Positions 8,905 to 16,702 are shown, numbered from the stretch's first letter. The stretch is 64,000 bases of DNA from Mediterraneibacter hominis (GCF_014287475.1 NZ_JACOPF010000002.1:1-64000); one strand, 5' to 3'. Program-made: numbers and translations. The notes: generated by a model from the sequence alone, not told the origin.

Positions 8905-9126
8905 TTATTTGTTTCCGCTAATATTGATAAAAGCCAAAGATTCTATGTTTCCTTCCGGATTCAGTACATAATCCCGCATATAGCTTCCTTCTTCCTTCAA
9001 CATACATGCCGTTACAATTTGCATTGGGCTTGCTTTGCAGTCCTCCATAAAAATATTTACTCCATTTTTTTCATAATTTTCCAACTCTGCAAATAATTCT
9101 CTATAAGCTGCTTCGTCCCTACTCAT
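8905..9126 (-). CDS. Small hypothetical protein (73 aa)
   Basis: I do not recognise this family. The 73-residue product is acidic and probably soluble, with no signal peptide or membrane segment and one central Cys. It has a very strong ribosome site (GGAGAGGAGGAGACC) before ATG 9126, the main support for its being translated. Its ATG overlaps the TGA of the preceding small frame (ATGA). A promoter at 9425-9453 could serve both. It is separated from the downstream GH18 gene by 184 bp. Confidence 0.55.
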   Translation of the reverse strand: MSRDEAAYRELFAELENYEKNGVNIFMEDCKASPMQIVTACMLKEEGSYMRDYVLNPEGNIESLAFINISGNK

Positions 9127-9335
9127 GGTCTCCTCCTCTCCCTGGCGATTCTGGTAAACATGTTAAATCTGCCAATCAAACCATACAGAGGTATTCGTGA
9201 CATACTGCCGGTTTTATGACAATCTGGAAGATAGTATGAATCACAGTGGATAACATCATTGTCGTGTGCTGATTTTGTCCTGACACAGGACTTAAGATTT
9301 TGAATTTTGATTTCCTTGTCCGGAAACCAATTCAT
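9123..9335 (-). CDS. Doubtful small open frame (70 aa)
   Basis: This frame runs from ATG 9335 and its TGA overlaps the ATG of the next small gene. The product is basic with four Cys and no family I know. Its C-terminus RERRRP is simply the translation of the strong ribosome site for the next gene, and no good Shine-Dalgarno precedes ATG 9335. A good one (GGAAGGAGG) exists about 35 nt further up but faces no ATG. It may be a leader frame for translational coupling or not coding at all. Confidence 0.3.
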   Translation of the reverse strand: MNWFPDKEIKIQNLKSCVRTKSAHDNDVIHCDSYYLPDCHKTGSMSRIPLYGLIGRFNMFTRIARERRRP

Positions 9336-9424
9336 ACTGTACCGAGAAATTTAGAAAAGTAAATTGTATTCCTCCTTCCGTATAAACTCATATTTACCAA
9401 GGAATACTATCTTCTGTAACTGCC

Positions 9425-9453
9425 ATTATAGATACTAAACTTTGTGTTTGCAA
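9425..9453 (-). promoter_or_regulatory. Promoter for the small frames at 8905-9335
   Basis: Minus-strand TTGCAA (plus 9448-9453), 17 bp, TATAAT (plus 9425-9430). It points toward 9335 and predicts a leader of about 80 nt. Confidence 0.6.
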
Positions 9454-9515
9454 TGTGTTTTTTGTTTATAAGTCAGGCTATTTTGTTGATAACCTAAATC
9501 TTGAGTTTATTTCGC

Positions 9516-9544
9516 TTTACATATTTTTGTTTTTTGTTTATACT
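9516..9544 (+). promoter_or_regulatory. mecA promoter
   Basis: TTTACA (9516-9521), 17 bp, TATACT (9539-9544), pointing at mecA, with AAGGATGTG as ribosome site just before ATG 9597. Confidence 0.7.
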
Positions 9545-9596
9545 AATAGTGAGAAGATATACTATTTGATATATCAATTCATAAGGATGTGATCAT

Positions 9597-10319
9597 ATGA
9601 AAATCGAAAAACTGAATGAGAATCAAATTCGTTGTACTTTGACACATGCTGATTTGGCGGCACGCCATCTGAAATTAAGCGAACTCGCATATGGCACAGA
9701 GAAAGCAAAATCTTTATTTCGTGATATGATGCAGCAGGCTTCCTTTGACTTTGGTTTTGAAGCAGAGGATATTCCGTTGATGATTGAAGCAATTCCTGCT
9801 TCTTCTGACTCCATTGTATTGATCATAACAAAGGTGGAAGATCCGGAAGAATTAGATACAAGATTTTCTAAATTTACGTCATCTAGTGATACGGAATCTA
9901 TGAATTCCGAAACACTGGATAAATTAGAAGGTGCAGAAGAATTTCTCAACCTTTTAAATAAAGTAAAGGAGGCTGCATCAAGTACAGAATCCGAAACAAA
10001 AGACACTGACAGTGCATCCATTCCTTTTACGGTACGCTTGTTTTCTTTTGAAACGATTGACTCTGTAATCCAGGCAGCGCACCTAATAGCACCGGTATAT
10101 CAAGGTTCCAACACTTTGTACCATGATACAGAAAATAATATGTATATACTGGCACTTGCACAGTCAGAACATACTGGTAATGAATTTAATAAGATTTGTA
10201 ATATGCTTTCCGAATATGGGTCGCCTGAAAAAGGGTCCGCCGCAATCCTCGCATTCTTAGAGGAGCACTGTGAGATTTTTATATCAGCTGATGCAGTACA
10301 AAAATTATCTGTACTATAA
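9597..10319 (+). CDS. mecA: Adaptor protein MecA
   Basis: MecA links substrates to the AAA+ unfoldase ClpC; in Bacillus it delivers ComK and other proteins for ClpCP degradation. The 240-residue product has the family's N-terminal substrate-binding domain (roughly 1-80, beginning MKIEKLNENQIRCTL), an acidic low-complexity linker (about 95-140, rich in Glu and Ser), and the C-terminal ClpC-binding domain. The length agrees with other clostridial MecA proteins. It is a single-gene unit bounded by its promoter and a bidirectional terminator. Confidence 0.9.
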   Translation: MKIEKLNENQIRCTLTHADLAARHLKLSELAYGTEKAKSLFRDMMQQASFDFGFEAEDIPLMIEAIPASSDSIVLIITKVEDPEELDTRFSKFTSSSDTESMNSETLDKLEGAEEFLNLLNKVKEAASSTESETKDTDSASIPFTVRLFSFETIDSVIQAAHLIAPVYQGSNTLYHDTENNMYILALAQSEHTGNEFNKICNMLSEYGSPEKGSAAILAFLEEHCEIFISADAVQKLSVL

Positions 10320-10359
10320 TTTACATTTTTATCTTTCTAAAACAAATAGTACATGATTC

Positions 10360-10399
10360 AAAAAATACCGCCCGGATTAAATCCCGGCGGTATTTTTTA
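10360..10399 (+). terminator. Bidirectional terminator between mecA and the DUF1858 gene
   Basis: The arms AATACCGCC and GGCGGTATT are flanked by A-run and T-run on both sides, with an inner GGATT/AATCC pairing. It can terminate mecA on the plus strand and the converging minus-strand gene. Confidence 0.85.
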
Positions 10400-10411
10400 T
10401 TTCTGTATTCT

Positions 10412-10621
10412 TTATTTTCCTGCTGCCTGCATCGCTGCATTAATCTTTTCAACAAGCAGGTCGCTGTCTATCCCATGAACCATTGCCGCTTCCTCTAAAG
10501 ATTCCATCTGTGCAGAAGGGCATCCCAGACAGTGCATTCCAATTTCCATAAGAATCGGAGCTGCTTCCGGATAAACATTTAGTAATTCCCCAATTGTTGT
10601 ATTTTTAGAAATCTGTGACAT
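10412..10621 (-). CDS. DUF1858 redox-disulfide domain protein
   Basis: A 69-residue protein of the DUF1858 family, often found beside or fused to hybrid-cluster and other anaerobic redox proteins. The signature MHCLGCPSA holds the two conserved Cys in a CxxC arrangement, thought to form a redox-active disulfide. Helices predicted on both sides match the family, and the ends fit the usual length. It is alone on its transcript: promoter 10656-10684 upstream and a shared terminator downstream. The biochemical role is not established. Confidence 0.88.
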   Translation of the reverse strand: MSQISKNTTIGELLNVYPEAAPILMEIGMHCLGCPSAQMESLEEAAMVHGIDSDLLVEKINAAMQAAGK

Positions 10622-10655
10622 TTCTATTTCCTCCTTTTTATATTCAGTGTTTTTA

Positions 10656-10684
10656 ATTATAATCCCTTATTTTCAAATAATCAA
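10656..10684 (-). promoter_or_regulatory. Promoter of the DUF1858 gene
   Basis: Minus-strand TTGATT (plus 10679-10684), 17 bp, perfect TATAAT (plus 10656-10661), followed by a ribosome site AAGGAGG before ATG 10621. Confidence 0.75.
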
Positions 10685-10841
10685 CCGTCAGAAAAATAAA
10701 TTAATTTTTTCACTTTTTTAGACTACTTAAAAGTCAAGATTTTTTCTGCTTTTTTTCGACAAATTCCTAATTTCATAACAACTCACCAAAACACGCGTTC
10801 TTTTTTTACAGTGAGTAATTCACCAAAAACACATGTTTTTA

Positions 10842-10912
10842 TGTGGATAATGTGGATAACTTTTCAAAAATCTAATGTTTTCCACGTTTTTTTCTAGGTT
10901 GAGTGTGGATAA
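10842..10912. other. Cluster of three perfect DnaA boxes outside oriC
   Basis: TGTGGATAA, the reverse complement of the DnaA box TTATCCACA, occurs at 10842-10850, directly again at 10851-10859, and at 10904-10912. The stretch 10685-11074 has no credible gene. Besides these boxes it holds two near-copies of a TCACCAAAA-type element near 10782 and 10820. The cluster is about 48 kb from dnaA, so it is probably a DnaA titration or regulatory site rather than the origin (inference). Confidence 0.6.
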
Positions 10913-11074
10913 GTTGAAAACTTCTTTTTTACCATCTTCGACTCTTTTTTACAATTTCATACAAATTTGTGCATTTTGTATATTGTTATTATTTTCCATA
11001 TATCTACCGCTGTTCTCATTTTTTTGCTATTTTTCCTTTTTAGCGACAGCCAAAATCGTACTGCCTTTTTGCCG

Positions 11075-11117
11075 AAAAAAACTGTACTTCTTTTTCATTT
11101 TTGAAGTACAGTTTTTA
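11075..11117 (-). terminator. Terminator of the NlpC/P60 gene
   Basis: Perfect arms ACTGTACTTC (11081-11090) and GAAGTACAGT (11103-11112) carry T-runs on both flanks. It lies 15 bp after the stop codon on the minus strand. Confidence 0.85.
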
Positions 11118-11131
11118 TCCAAATCCGTAGT

Positions 11132-12229
11132 TTACAAAACCCTTCTTATTGTAATAATGTTTGTATATGTCGCGCTGCAAATTCCTATACCGTCTGCTTC
11201 ATTCATCGCGTTGACAATGTTTCCATCTCCCATATACAAACCGACATGTCCATCATATAATACCAGGTCTCCCGGAAGAGCTTCTTCATAACTCACTGGA
11301 TACCCTACCGTTTCCATATCCCATGTTGTCCGTGGTAAATTAATTCCAAAATGAGCATATACAGATTGTACAAATCCTGAACAGTCTGCTCCTTCTGTCA
11401 GGCTTGTTCCTCCCCATACATACGGATTTCCAATAAACTGACAGGCATAATCAATAACCGCTTGTCCTGTGGCTGACTGTGTTTGTACAATAGCCGCCTC
11501 CTGAGCTTGCATTGTCTCTGTGTCCTGCTGTACTTTATTTTCTTCGGCTATGCGCTCCTCCTCTGCCTCTCTGGTTTCTCCATACGAATACGTCGTCTCT
11601 ACTGTGATATAGTCCCCGCTGACCCATCCGGAAATATCACCTACTTCTACCGGATACCACCCTTCAACAGGTTCGCCTGTAATCATATATTCTTCATTTT
11701 GTTCTACCTGTGTCAGTATATTTGCCTGTGTTCCTTGTCCGTCGCGTACATTAAGCACATACGCTTCTACCTTCATCTTTTCCTTTTCAAATTCTCTCGC
11801 ACGTGTCTCTGCGTCCTCCCCTGTATAAAGAGAAGCTGCCGGAACATAGCCTTCTGCGTCTCCGGATTTTATCTTTGCCCAGTCACCTTGAAATTCCAAC
11901 ACTTCTGCGGCGGAATCACTATATAATTTTCCAACCCAGTCACTGGCTTCATCTGGGGCAGTTCTAATGTAGGTATAATCACCTACATTAGAAAATGCCA
12001 TATTTGAATACTCACCCTCTGCTGTTGGTACTAAATACAGATTTAGATTTTCTTTTACTTCTGTTTCGTAACATTCTGTCAGTACCGATTCGATTCCTGC
12101 AACCGGCAAAACGGATTTTTCTTCTGTCTTTTGTTCCGCAGCTTTTACCGTAATTGCACTCCCCGGAATCATAACTACTCCTGCCAGAGCAGAAATAATT
12201 ATCTTTTGCCTTATGTGTGTCATCTTCAT
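11132..12229 (-). CDS. Secreted SH3 / NlpC-P60 cell-wall endopeptidase
   Basis: A 365-residue exported peptidoglycan hydrolase. The order is a signal peptide (about 1-31, ending near VKA), a bacterial SH3 domain (about 85-140), a second SH3 domain (about 155-215), a Glu/Gln-rich coiled linker (about 215-250) and a C-terminal NlpC/P60 domain. The catalytic Cys lies in ADCSGF and the His in GHVGLYMG; the third polar position is Asn (IVNAMN) where many members have His. Such enzymes cut gamma-D-Glu to diamino-acid bonds in stem peptides. AAGGAGG precedes ATG 12229. It has a perfect sigma-A promoter and its own terminator. Confidence 0.9.
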   Translation of the reverse strand: MKMTHIRQKIIISALAGVVMIPGSAITVKAAEQKTEEKSVLPVAGIESVLTECYETEVKENLNLYLVPTAEGEYSNMAFSNVGDYTYIRTAPDEASDWVGKLYSDSAAEVLEFQGDWAKIKSGDAEGYVPAASLYTGEDAETRAREFEKEKMKVEAYVLNVRDGQGTQANILTQVEQNEEYMITGEPVEGWYPVEVGDISGWVSGDYITVETTYSYGETREAEEERIAEENKVQQDTETMQAQEAAIVQTQSATGQAVIDYACQFIGNPYVWGGTSLTEGADCSGFVQSVYAHFGINLPRTTWDMETVGYPVSYEEALPGDLVLYDGHVGLYMGDGNIVNAMNEADGIGICSATYTNIITIRRVL

Positions 12230-12310
12230 ATAAAACCTCCTTGATTTTCAGTCTTTATCTTTTGTAGGAAGTTCTAAATGTTACACATTTGTTAAATTTG
12301 TTACGTTGCC

Positions 12311-12339
12311 ATTATAGCAATCCCTACTATGACTGTCAA
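12311..12339 (-). promoter_or_regulatory. Consensus promoter of the NlpC/P60 gene
   Basis: Minus-strand TTGACA (plus 12334-12339) and TATAAT (plus 12311-12316) with exactly 17 bp spacing, both boxes perfect, giving a leader of about 75 nt. Confidence 0.88.
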
Positions 12340-12490
12340 CCAATTTTATAGTAATTTAATATACATACATCGACATTTTATACTTTCAATTTATAATAAA
12401 AAACAATTTATGCAATTATTTATTAACTATTTTGTAACAATTTGTCTGAATTATTCCTTCTATAATATATATTTATAAAGATTTTAAATT

Positions 12491-12619
12491 ATAACAGACA
12501 ACATGTAATGCCCTCCGATTTGTAGATTCGTAGATTTACCTGTATACTATAAATCGGAACAATAAATGGTAACAGAAATTACCGCATACAAATGGAGGTC
12601 CTTACATATTGTCTGTTAC
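12491..12619. mobile_element. 129-bp MITE-like element with 8-bp target duplication
   Basis: Imperfect terminal inverted repeats of about 33 bp (12491-12524 and 12587-12619, roughly 85% matched, ends TAACAGACAA / TTGTCTGTTA) bound a 129-bp non-coding unit. It is flanked by a perfect direct repeat TTTAAATT (12483-12490 and 12620-12627), as expected from transposition. There is no room for a transposase, so it would depend on one elsewhere. It sits between the divergent nlpC and Fur-family promoters, about 15 bp before the latter's -35. The rest of 12340-12640 is AT-rich with nothing else seen. Confidence 0.75.
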
Positions 12620-12642
12620 TTTAAATTTTTTAAATTTTTCTA

Positions 12643-12694
12643 TTGACTTTTATATTTTTTTGTATTATATTTTAATTACAGTAATTGTTACTGT
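12643..12694 (+). promoter_or_regulatory. Promoter and palindromic operator of the Fur-family gene
   Basis: TTGACT (12643-12648), 17 bp, TATATT (12666-12671). Just after the -10 lies the palindrome ACAGTAATTGTTACTGT (12678-12694), with 7-bp arms and a 3-bp centre that extend imperfectly outward. Its position over the start site is typical of autoregulation by a Fur/PerR protein. Confidence 0.7.
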
Positions 12695-12723
12695 TATTGT
12701 TTTGATATGAAAGGGGGATTCCA

Positions 12724-13119
12724 TTGGCAACTTTAAAATATAGTCGGCAACGAGAATCCATCAAAAATTATCTGGCAACAACAAAAGAGCATCCAACTGC
12801 CGATACCGTTTATCTTCAGATGAAGAAAGAATTTCCAAATATCAGTCTGGGAACTGTTTACAGAAATTTAAATCTTCTTACAGAAATTGGAGAGGTCATT
12901 AAAATTCCCACCCCCAACGGCGGCGACAGATTTGATGGAAGAATCGAACCACATAATCATTTTCTTTGTACTAAGTGTGGACGGTTGCTGGATTTAGAGC
13001 TTGACATGAAAAATATAGAGGAAGTCAATCAAATGGCCGGAACGAATTTTGACGGCATTATTCAGTCTAGTTCTATACTATTTTACGGTGAATGCGGTGA
13101 CTGCATTAAAAAGTCATAA
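12724..13119 (+). CDS. Fur-family transcriptional regulator (PerR-like)
   Basis: A 131-residue metal-dependent repressor with an N-terminal winged helix (about 1-75, containing [10 protein letters not shown], the family recognition helix) and a metal/dimerisation domain. Structural zinc ligands are two CxxC pairs, CTKC and CGDC, and HNHF supplies regulatory His residues. Neighbours (two rubrerythrins) suggest a peroxide-sensing PerR role rather than iron-uptake Fur, but this is context only. The start is TTG 12724 with AAAGGGGGA at 8 nt. The reverse rubrerythrin follows by 31 bp and is probably cotranscribed. Confidence 0.88.
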   Translation: MATLKYSRQRESIKNYLATTKEHPTADTVYLQMKKEFPNISLGTVYRNLNLLTEIGEVIKIPTPNGGDRFDGRIEPHNHFLCTKCGRLLDLELDMKNIEEVNQMAGTNFDGIIQSSSILFYGECGDCIKKS

Positions 13120-13150
13120 AATATATAATTTTAAAAAGGAGATAAAAGCT

Positions 13151-13693
13151 ATGAAAAAATTTGTTTGTACAGTATGTGGTTATGTTTATGAAGGAGAGGC
13201 TGCACCGGCTGAATGTCCAGTCTGTCATGCACCGGCTGAAAAATTTAAAGAACAGACAGGTGACAGAGAATGGGCAGCTGAACACGTAGTTGGAGTTGCT
13301 CAGGGTGTAAGTGAGGACATTTTGGCTGATTTAAGAGCAAACTTTGAAGGAGAATGTTCTGAAGTAGGAATGTATCTTGCAATGGCGAGAGTAGCTCACA
13401 GAGAAGGATATCCAGAAATCGGATTATATTGGGAAAAAGCAGCTTATGAAGAGGCAGAGCATGCTGCTAAATTTGCTGAATTGTTAGGGGAAGTTGTAAC
13501 AGACAGTACAAAGAAAAACCTTGAAATGAGAGTAGATGCTGAAAATGGTGCAACAGCTGGAAAATTTGATCTCGCAAAACGTGCAAAAGCAGCTAACCTG
13601 GATGCAATCCATGATACAGTTCATGAAATGGCAAGAGATGAGGCACGTCATGGAAAAGCATTCGAAGGACTTTTGAAGAGATACTTTGGTTAA
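13151..13693 (+). CDS. Reverse rubrerythrin (N-terminal rubredoxin)
   Basis: A 180-residue non-haem iron protein for peroxide reduction in anaerobes. Unlike classical rubrerythrin, the rubredoxin domain is first (residues 1-36, CTVCGY and CPVC), followed by a four-helix ferritin-like diiron domain with EAEHAAKF and DEARHGKA. This is the clostridial reverse-rubrerythrin arrangement that takes electrons from NADH via a rubredoxin reductase. Start ATG 13151 is supported by AAAGGAGAT. It is cotranscribed with the Fur-family gene upstream and ended by a terminator. Confidence 0.92.
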   Translation: MKKFVCTVCGYVYEGEAAPAECPVCHAPAEKFKEQTGDREWAAEHVVGVAQGVSEDILADLRANFEGECSEVGMYLAMARVAHREGYPEIGLYWEKAAYEEAEHAAKFAELLGEVVTDSTKKNLEMRVDAENGATAGKFDLAKRAKAANLDAIHDTVHEMARDEARHGKAFEGLLKRYFG

Positions 13694-13706
13694 TTATAAA
13701 ATATAA

Positions 13707-13749
13707 AAAAAGAAGCTGTCTGCACTTCGATGGCAGACAGCTTCTTTTT
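13707..13749 (+). terminator. Rho-independent terminator after reverse rubrerythrin
   Basis: Perfect 13-bp arms AGAAGCTGTCTGC and GCAGACAGCTTCT followed by a T-run. Confidence 0.92.
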
Positions 13750-13760
13750 ATCTAAAACAG

Positions 13761-13789
13761 TTGTTTTTACAAAATAAACATTTTATAAT
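13761..13789 (+). promoter_or_regulatory. Rubrerythrin promoter
   Basis: TTGTTT (13761-13766), 17 bp, TATAAT (13784-13789). The classical rubrerythrin therefore has its own transcript, separate from the Fur-family/reverse-rubrerythrin unit. No clear copy of the 12678 palindrome is seen here. Confidence 0.7.
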
Positions 13790-13827
13790 ATAGGAATAAA
13801 TTCCCATTATAAAAAGGAGGATATATC

Positions 13828-14364
13828 ATGTCAAAGTACGCAGGAACAAAAACAGAGCAAAATCTTATGGACGCATTTTCAGGAGAATCCCAGGCACGCA
13901 ATAAATATACTTATTATGCGTCAGCCGCAAGAAAAGCAGGATACGTACAGATGGCTAATATTTTTGAGGAAACTGCTTCACAGGAAAAGGAACATGCCAA
14001 AATGTGGTTTAAAGAATTCCATGGAATCGGCAGTGTAGAAGAAAATCTGGAAGATGCCGCGGCAGGTGAAAATTATGAATGGACAGATATGTATAAACGT
14101 ATGGCAGAAGAAGCTGAAGCGGAAGGCTTTCCGGAACTGGCTGCCAAATTCCGCGGTGTCGCAAAAGTGGAAGCTTCCCACGAGGCGCGTTACAACAGAC
14201 TGTTAGAACACTTCCGTTCCGGAGAAACATTCAAAGGCGAGGCGCCTCTTGGATGGAAATGTGGAAATTGTGGATTTATCTATGAAGGAGATGAAGCTCC
14301 TGAAGTTTGTCCAGTCTGCGCACATCCAAAGGCTTACTTTGAAAGAAAAGCTGAAAATTATTAG
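13828..14364 (+). CDS. rbr: Rubrerythrin
   Basis: A classical rubrerythrin of 178 residues: an N-terminal diiron four-helix domain ([34 protein letters not shown]) and a C-terminal rubredoxin domain (CGNCGF, CPVC). It reduces hydrogen peroxide to water, protecting an anaerobe that lacks catalase. AAAAGGAGG precedes ATG 13828. With the reverse rubrerythrin next door this gives two unlike peroxide reductases in tandem. It is bounded by a promoter and a bidirectional terminator. Confidence 0.95.
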   Translation: MSKYAGTKTEQNLMDAFSGESQARNKYTYYASAARKAGYVQMANIFEETASQEKEHAKMWFKEFHGIGSVEENLEDAAAGENYEWTDMYKRMAEEAEAEGFPELAAKFRGVAKVEASHEARYNRLLEHFRSGETFKGEAPLGWKCGNCGFIYEGDEAPEVCPVCAHPKAYFERKAENY

Positions 14365-14405
14365 AAATCCTGAAATTTCTACTATTATACTATCTTCTAT
14401 ATTAT

Positions 14406-14435
14406 AGCTGCGGATATATAAATATATCCGCAGCT
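14406..14435 (+). terminator. Bidirectional terminator between rbr and the Fe-alcohol dehydrogenase
   Basis: Perfect 14-bp palindromic arms AGCTGCGGATATAT / ATATATCCGCAGCT with a 2-bp loop. T-rich tracts follow, so it can serve the two converging genes. Confidence 0.85.
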
Positions 14436-14444
14436 TATTTTAGT

Positions 14445-15611
14445 TTACCGATCTGTTCCCCAAAAACATTCCTTGTAAAATGCAATCCCTTTTTCATATG
14501 TCATACTAGCTGGGGACACCTGCGTTGCAAAGGCTGATAAAGATATATCTGCCCATTTTTCTGCTCCTTCTAAATATTCTGATTCATTTATTTTCATTTC
14601 TTTAAACGTTAATGGTAAGTCAAAGCTTTTTATAAAATCAAACAAATAATTTTGTAATGCCAACAAAAGTTCTGAATCTGTACCCTTATATCCCAATCTT
14701 CTGGCAATTTTACTGTATGAAGAATGTGGGCCTACATATTTTAGTGAATATGGCAGCATTAAACCACAAATATTTCCATGGGATATAGAAAATGCCGGTC
14801 CGGGGTGATCGTATGAATGGACGATCCCAGTACAAGAATTCGTAATAGCCACTCCAGCCATAGAAGCAGCGATATGTAAGCTTTCTTTTGCCTGCTTTTT
14901 TTCTTCCACTGTAGTAAATTTTGATACAGCAACTGGCAAAGATTCTAAGATATCTAAAGCAGCTTCAATAGAATAAGCTCTTGTCATAGATGTAGAATTT
15001 AAAGCAGTACTTGATTCAACCGCGTGAGTTAGGGCATCTAGCGCAGTAGAAATAGTTAATGGAACCGGTAAGGAATCTGTCAGATCGGCATCTAAAACAG
15101 CGTAATGCGGTATCAAGGTGTTATCTAGCAGTAATTTTTTAGTTTTTGACACAGAATCAATGAAAACTGCTGCCGACGTAGTCTCCGAGCCTGTACCACT
15201 GGTAGTAGGAACAGATATATGTATCGCTTTTTTCCCTAGTTTTGGCAATTTATATGGTATTGTCGCCTCTGCAAAAGTTAAATCCGGATTTTCATAAAAT
15301 AAATGAATTGCCTTAGCAGAATCAAGAACACTTCCTCCGCCTACTGCCAAAATCATATCGGGTTGAAATTCATTTACTTTATCTATACAGGTAAAAATAT
15401 CTTCTATATAAGGTTCATTTCTTATCTGTGCTAAATACATCACGTCAGCGCCAGTAGAAGCTGCTGCATTTTCAATCTTTGTCTTCACTTCATCATTATA
15501 GCTGCGCCCCCCTCTGATAATGCCAATCCTTTTTTTACCCAATGAAGCAAAAAATTCAATAGAGCCGCGCCCGGTAATAAATGCAGGGGCAAATAATTGA
15601 TAGTTATTCAT
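14445..15611 (-). CDS. Iron-containing (group III) alcohol dehydrogenase
   Basis: A 388-residue NAD(P)-dependent enzyme of the Fe-ADH fold. The N-terminal half has the dinucleotide motif GGGSVLDSAKA and PTTSGTGSETT; the C-terminal half has the metal ligands in DALTHAVES and HSYDHPGPAFSISHG. Family members usually reduce aldehydes to alcohols or act on glycerol-like substrates. It is transcribed divergently from the aldolase operon and shares an operator-rich intergenic region with it, so the two are very probably co-regulated. In the proposed route it would reduce the aldehyde left after aldol cleavage (inference). Confidence 0.9.
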   Translation of the reverse strand: MNNYQLFAPAFITGRGSIEFFASLGKKRIGIIRGGRSYNDEVKTKIENAAASTGADVMYLAQIRNEPYIEDIFTCIDKVNEFQPDMILAVGGGSVLDSAKAIHLFYENPDLTFAEATIPYKLPKLGKKAIHISVPTTSGTGSETTSAAVFIDSVSKTKKLLLDNTLIPHYAVLDADLTDSLPVPLTISTALDALTHAVESSTALNSTSMTRAYSIEAALDILESLPVAVSKFTTVEEKKQAKESLHIAASMAGVAITNSCTGIVHSYDHPGPAFSISHGNICGLMLPYSLKYVGPHSSYSKIARRLGYKGTDSELLLALQNYLFDFIKSFDLPLTFKEMKINESEYLEGAEKWADISLSAFATQVSPASMTYEKGIAFYKECFWGTDR

Positions 15612-15713
15612 AAATAATCATCCTTTCCCAATTCGTTGAAACCAAAATAGCATTTCTATCGGACACTTTCAATTGACAATAGAAATAAAAATTTTTCTCA
15701 ATTTTTGTATATA

Positions 15714-15745
15714 TTACATATGTTATATATAAATTACATATGTAA
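15714..15745. promoter_or_regulatory. Operator pair for the divergent locus, left
   Basis: TTACATATGTTA (15714-15725) and the perfect palindrome TTACATATGTAA (15734-15745) are 20 bp apart, two helical turns, so a dimer pair would bind one DNA face. They overlap a plausible minus-strand promoter for the Fe-alcohol dehydrogenase (TTGTAT, 17 bp, TATATA). The likely binder is the SorC regulator encoded at the end of the locus. Confidence 0.7.
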
Positions 15746-15813
15746 TATATACAAAAAACCACGGTAAATTATATACAAAATACCCAAAATTTTCAAAGAT
15801 TATATTATAATTA

Positions 15814-15881
15814 TTGACAATTTTTCTTACATAACATAAAATTTAACCATTACATTTGATATGTATATATTACATTTGTAA
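15814..15881 (+). promoter_or_regulatory. Aldolase-operon promoter with second operator pair
   Basis: TTGACA (15814-15819), 17 bp, TAAAAT (15837-15842). TTACATTTGATATGTA (15850-15865) and TTACATTTGTAA (15870-15881), again with starts 20 bp apart, cover the expected start site and early leader. Repressor bound here would block transcription. AGGAGG follows before ATG 15899. Confidence 0.75.
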
Positions 15882-15898
15882 CTTAGGAGGTAAAAATT

Positions 15899-16702
15899 AT
15901 GAACACAACAGCAAGAATGAACCACATTATTCAACCAGACGGAAAAACTTTTATTTTAGCGATGGACCATGCGGCAAACTTTAACACATTGCCGGCGCTA
16001 AAAAACCCTAAAAAATTGGTTAAAGATATTGCGGCGGCAGGCGCTGATGCCTTTCTTTCCACTGTAGGCATGGCAGAATTCTTAACAGATTCTTTTTTAG
16101 GGAAAGGGATTATTGTAAGAATCGACGGTGGAGTTTCTTTTTTGGGAGATCGTTCAAAAGCAATGCAGATAACTGTGAATGCTGAAGACATTTCACGAAT
16201 GGGAGCAGACGCTGTAATTACAATGAGCTTCCCAGGCTCTAGCTTTGAAAATGAATATCTGAGTAATCTGACAAGAGTTGCAATGGATTGCCATAAATGG
16301 GGAATTCCTGTATTAGCAGAAGCCTTACCCAGAGGTTTTGAACCTGCCGATGATGCAAGAACTCCAGAAAATCTTACATTTGCATGCAGACAAAGTGTGG
16401 AATTAGGTGCAGACTTTGTAAAAACAAATTACACAGGCGATCAAGACTCTTTTGCAAAGCTTTGCGAAGCGACCTATAAACCTGTTGTGATTCTTGGCGG
16501 AGCGAAAAAGGTTCCGGTAGAACAGCTATTACAGGAAATTAAAGACGCGCTGGAGGCCGGCGGCGCAGGTGTCGCAATGGGAAGAAATATCTGGGGACAC
16601 GAAGATCCTGTAAGATATACAGCAGCCATTGCAAAATTAATTCATGAAAACTGTAGTATTGAGGCCGCTATGAAGGAAATGGGCATAAAAGTAGGAGTTT
16701 AA
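15899..16702 (+). CDS. Class I aldolase of the DhnA/LsrF/YdjI type
   Basis: A 267-residue TIM-barrel, Schiff-base aldolase. AMDHA near residue 22 and the Lys in ADFVKTNYTGD match the family's phosphate/active-site pattern, and GGAKK plus GVAMGRNIWGHEDP form the C-terminal phosphate-binding loops. Members cleave ketose-phosphate-like compounds to DHAP or a related three-carbon unit and an aldehyde. It is the first gene of the operon, 33 bp before the Zn-dehydrogenase. The substrate is not evident from sequence alone; the operon suggests a phosphorylated polyol-like chain oxidised next to its phosphate end. Confidence 0.87.
   Translation: MNTTARMNHIIQPDGKTFILAMDHAANFNTLPALKNPKKLVKDIAAAGADAFLSTVGMAEFLTDSFLGKGIIVRIDGGVSFLGDRSKAMQITVNAEDISRMGADAVITMSFPGSSFENEYLSNLTRVAMDCHKWGIPVLAEALPRGFEPADDARTPENLTFACRQSVELGADFVKTNYTGDQDSFAKLCEATYKPVVILGGAKKVPVEQLLQEIKDALEAGGAGVAMGRNIWGHEDPVRYTAAIAKLIHENCSIEAAMKEMGIKVGV

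Noticed and set aside
9281..9295. Small palindrome GTCCTGACACAGGAC as a regulatory site
   Set aside because: It lies within an open frame, has no T-run and no second copy nearby.
10875..11291. Plus-strand open frame of 138 codons
   Set aside because: It has no ribosome site, is Phe/Leu-rich low-complexity, overlaps DnaA boxes and the terminator, and runs into the NlpC gene on the opposite strand.
12566..12640. Short frame starting inside the MITE-like element
   Set aside because: It is about 25 codons with no ribosome site and crosses the element end.
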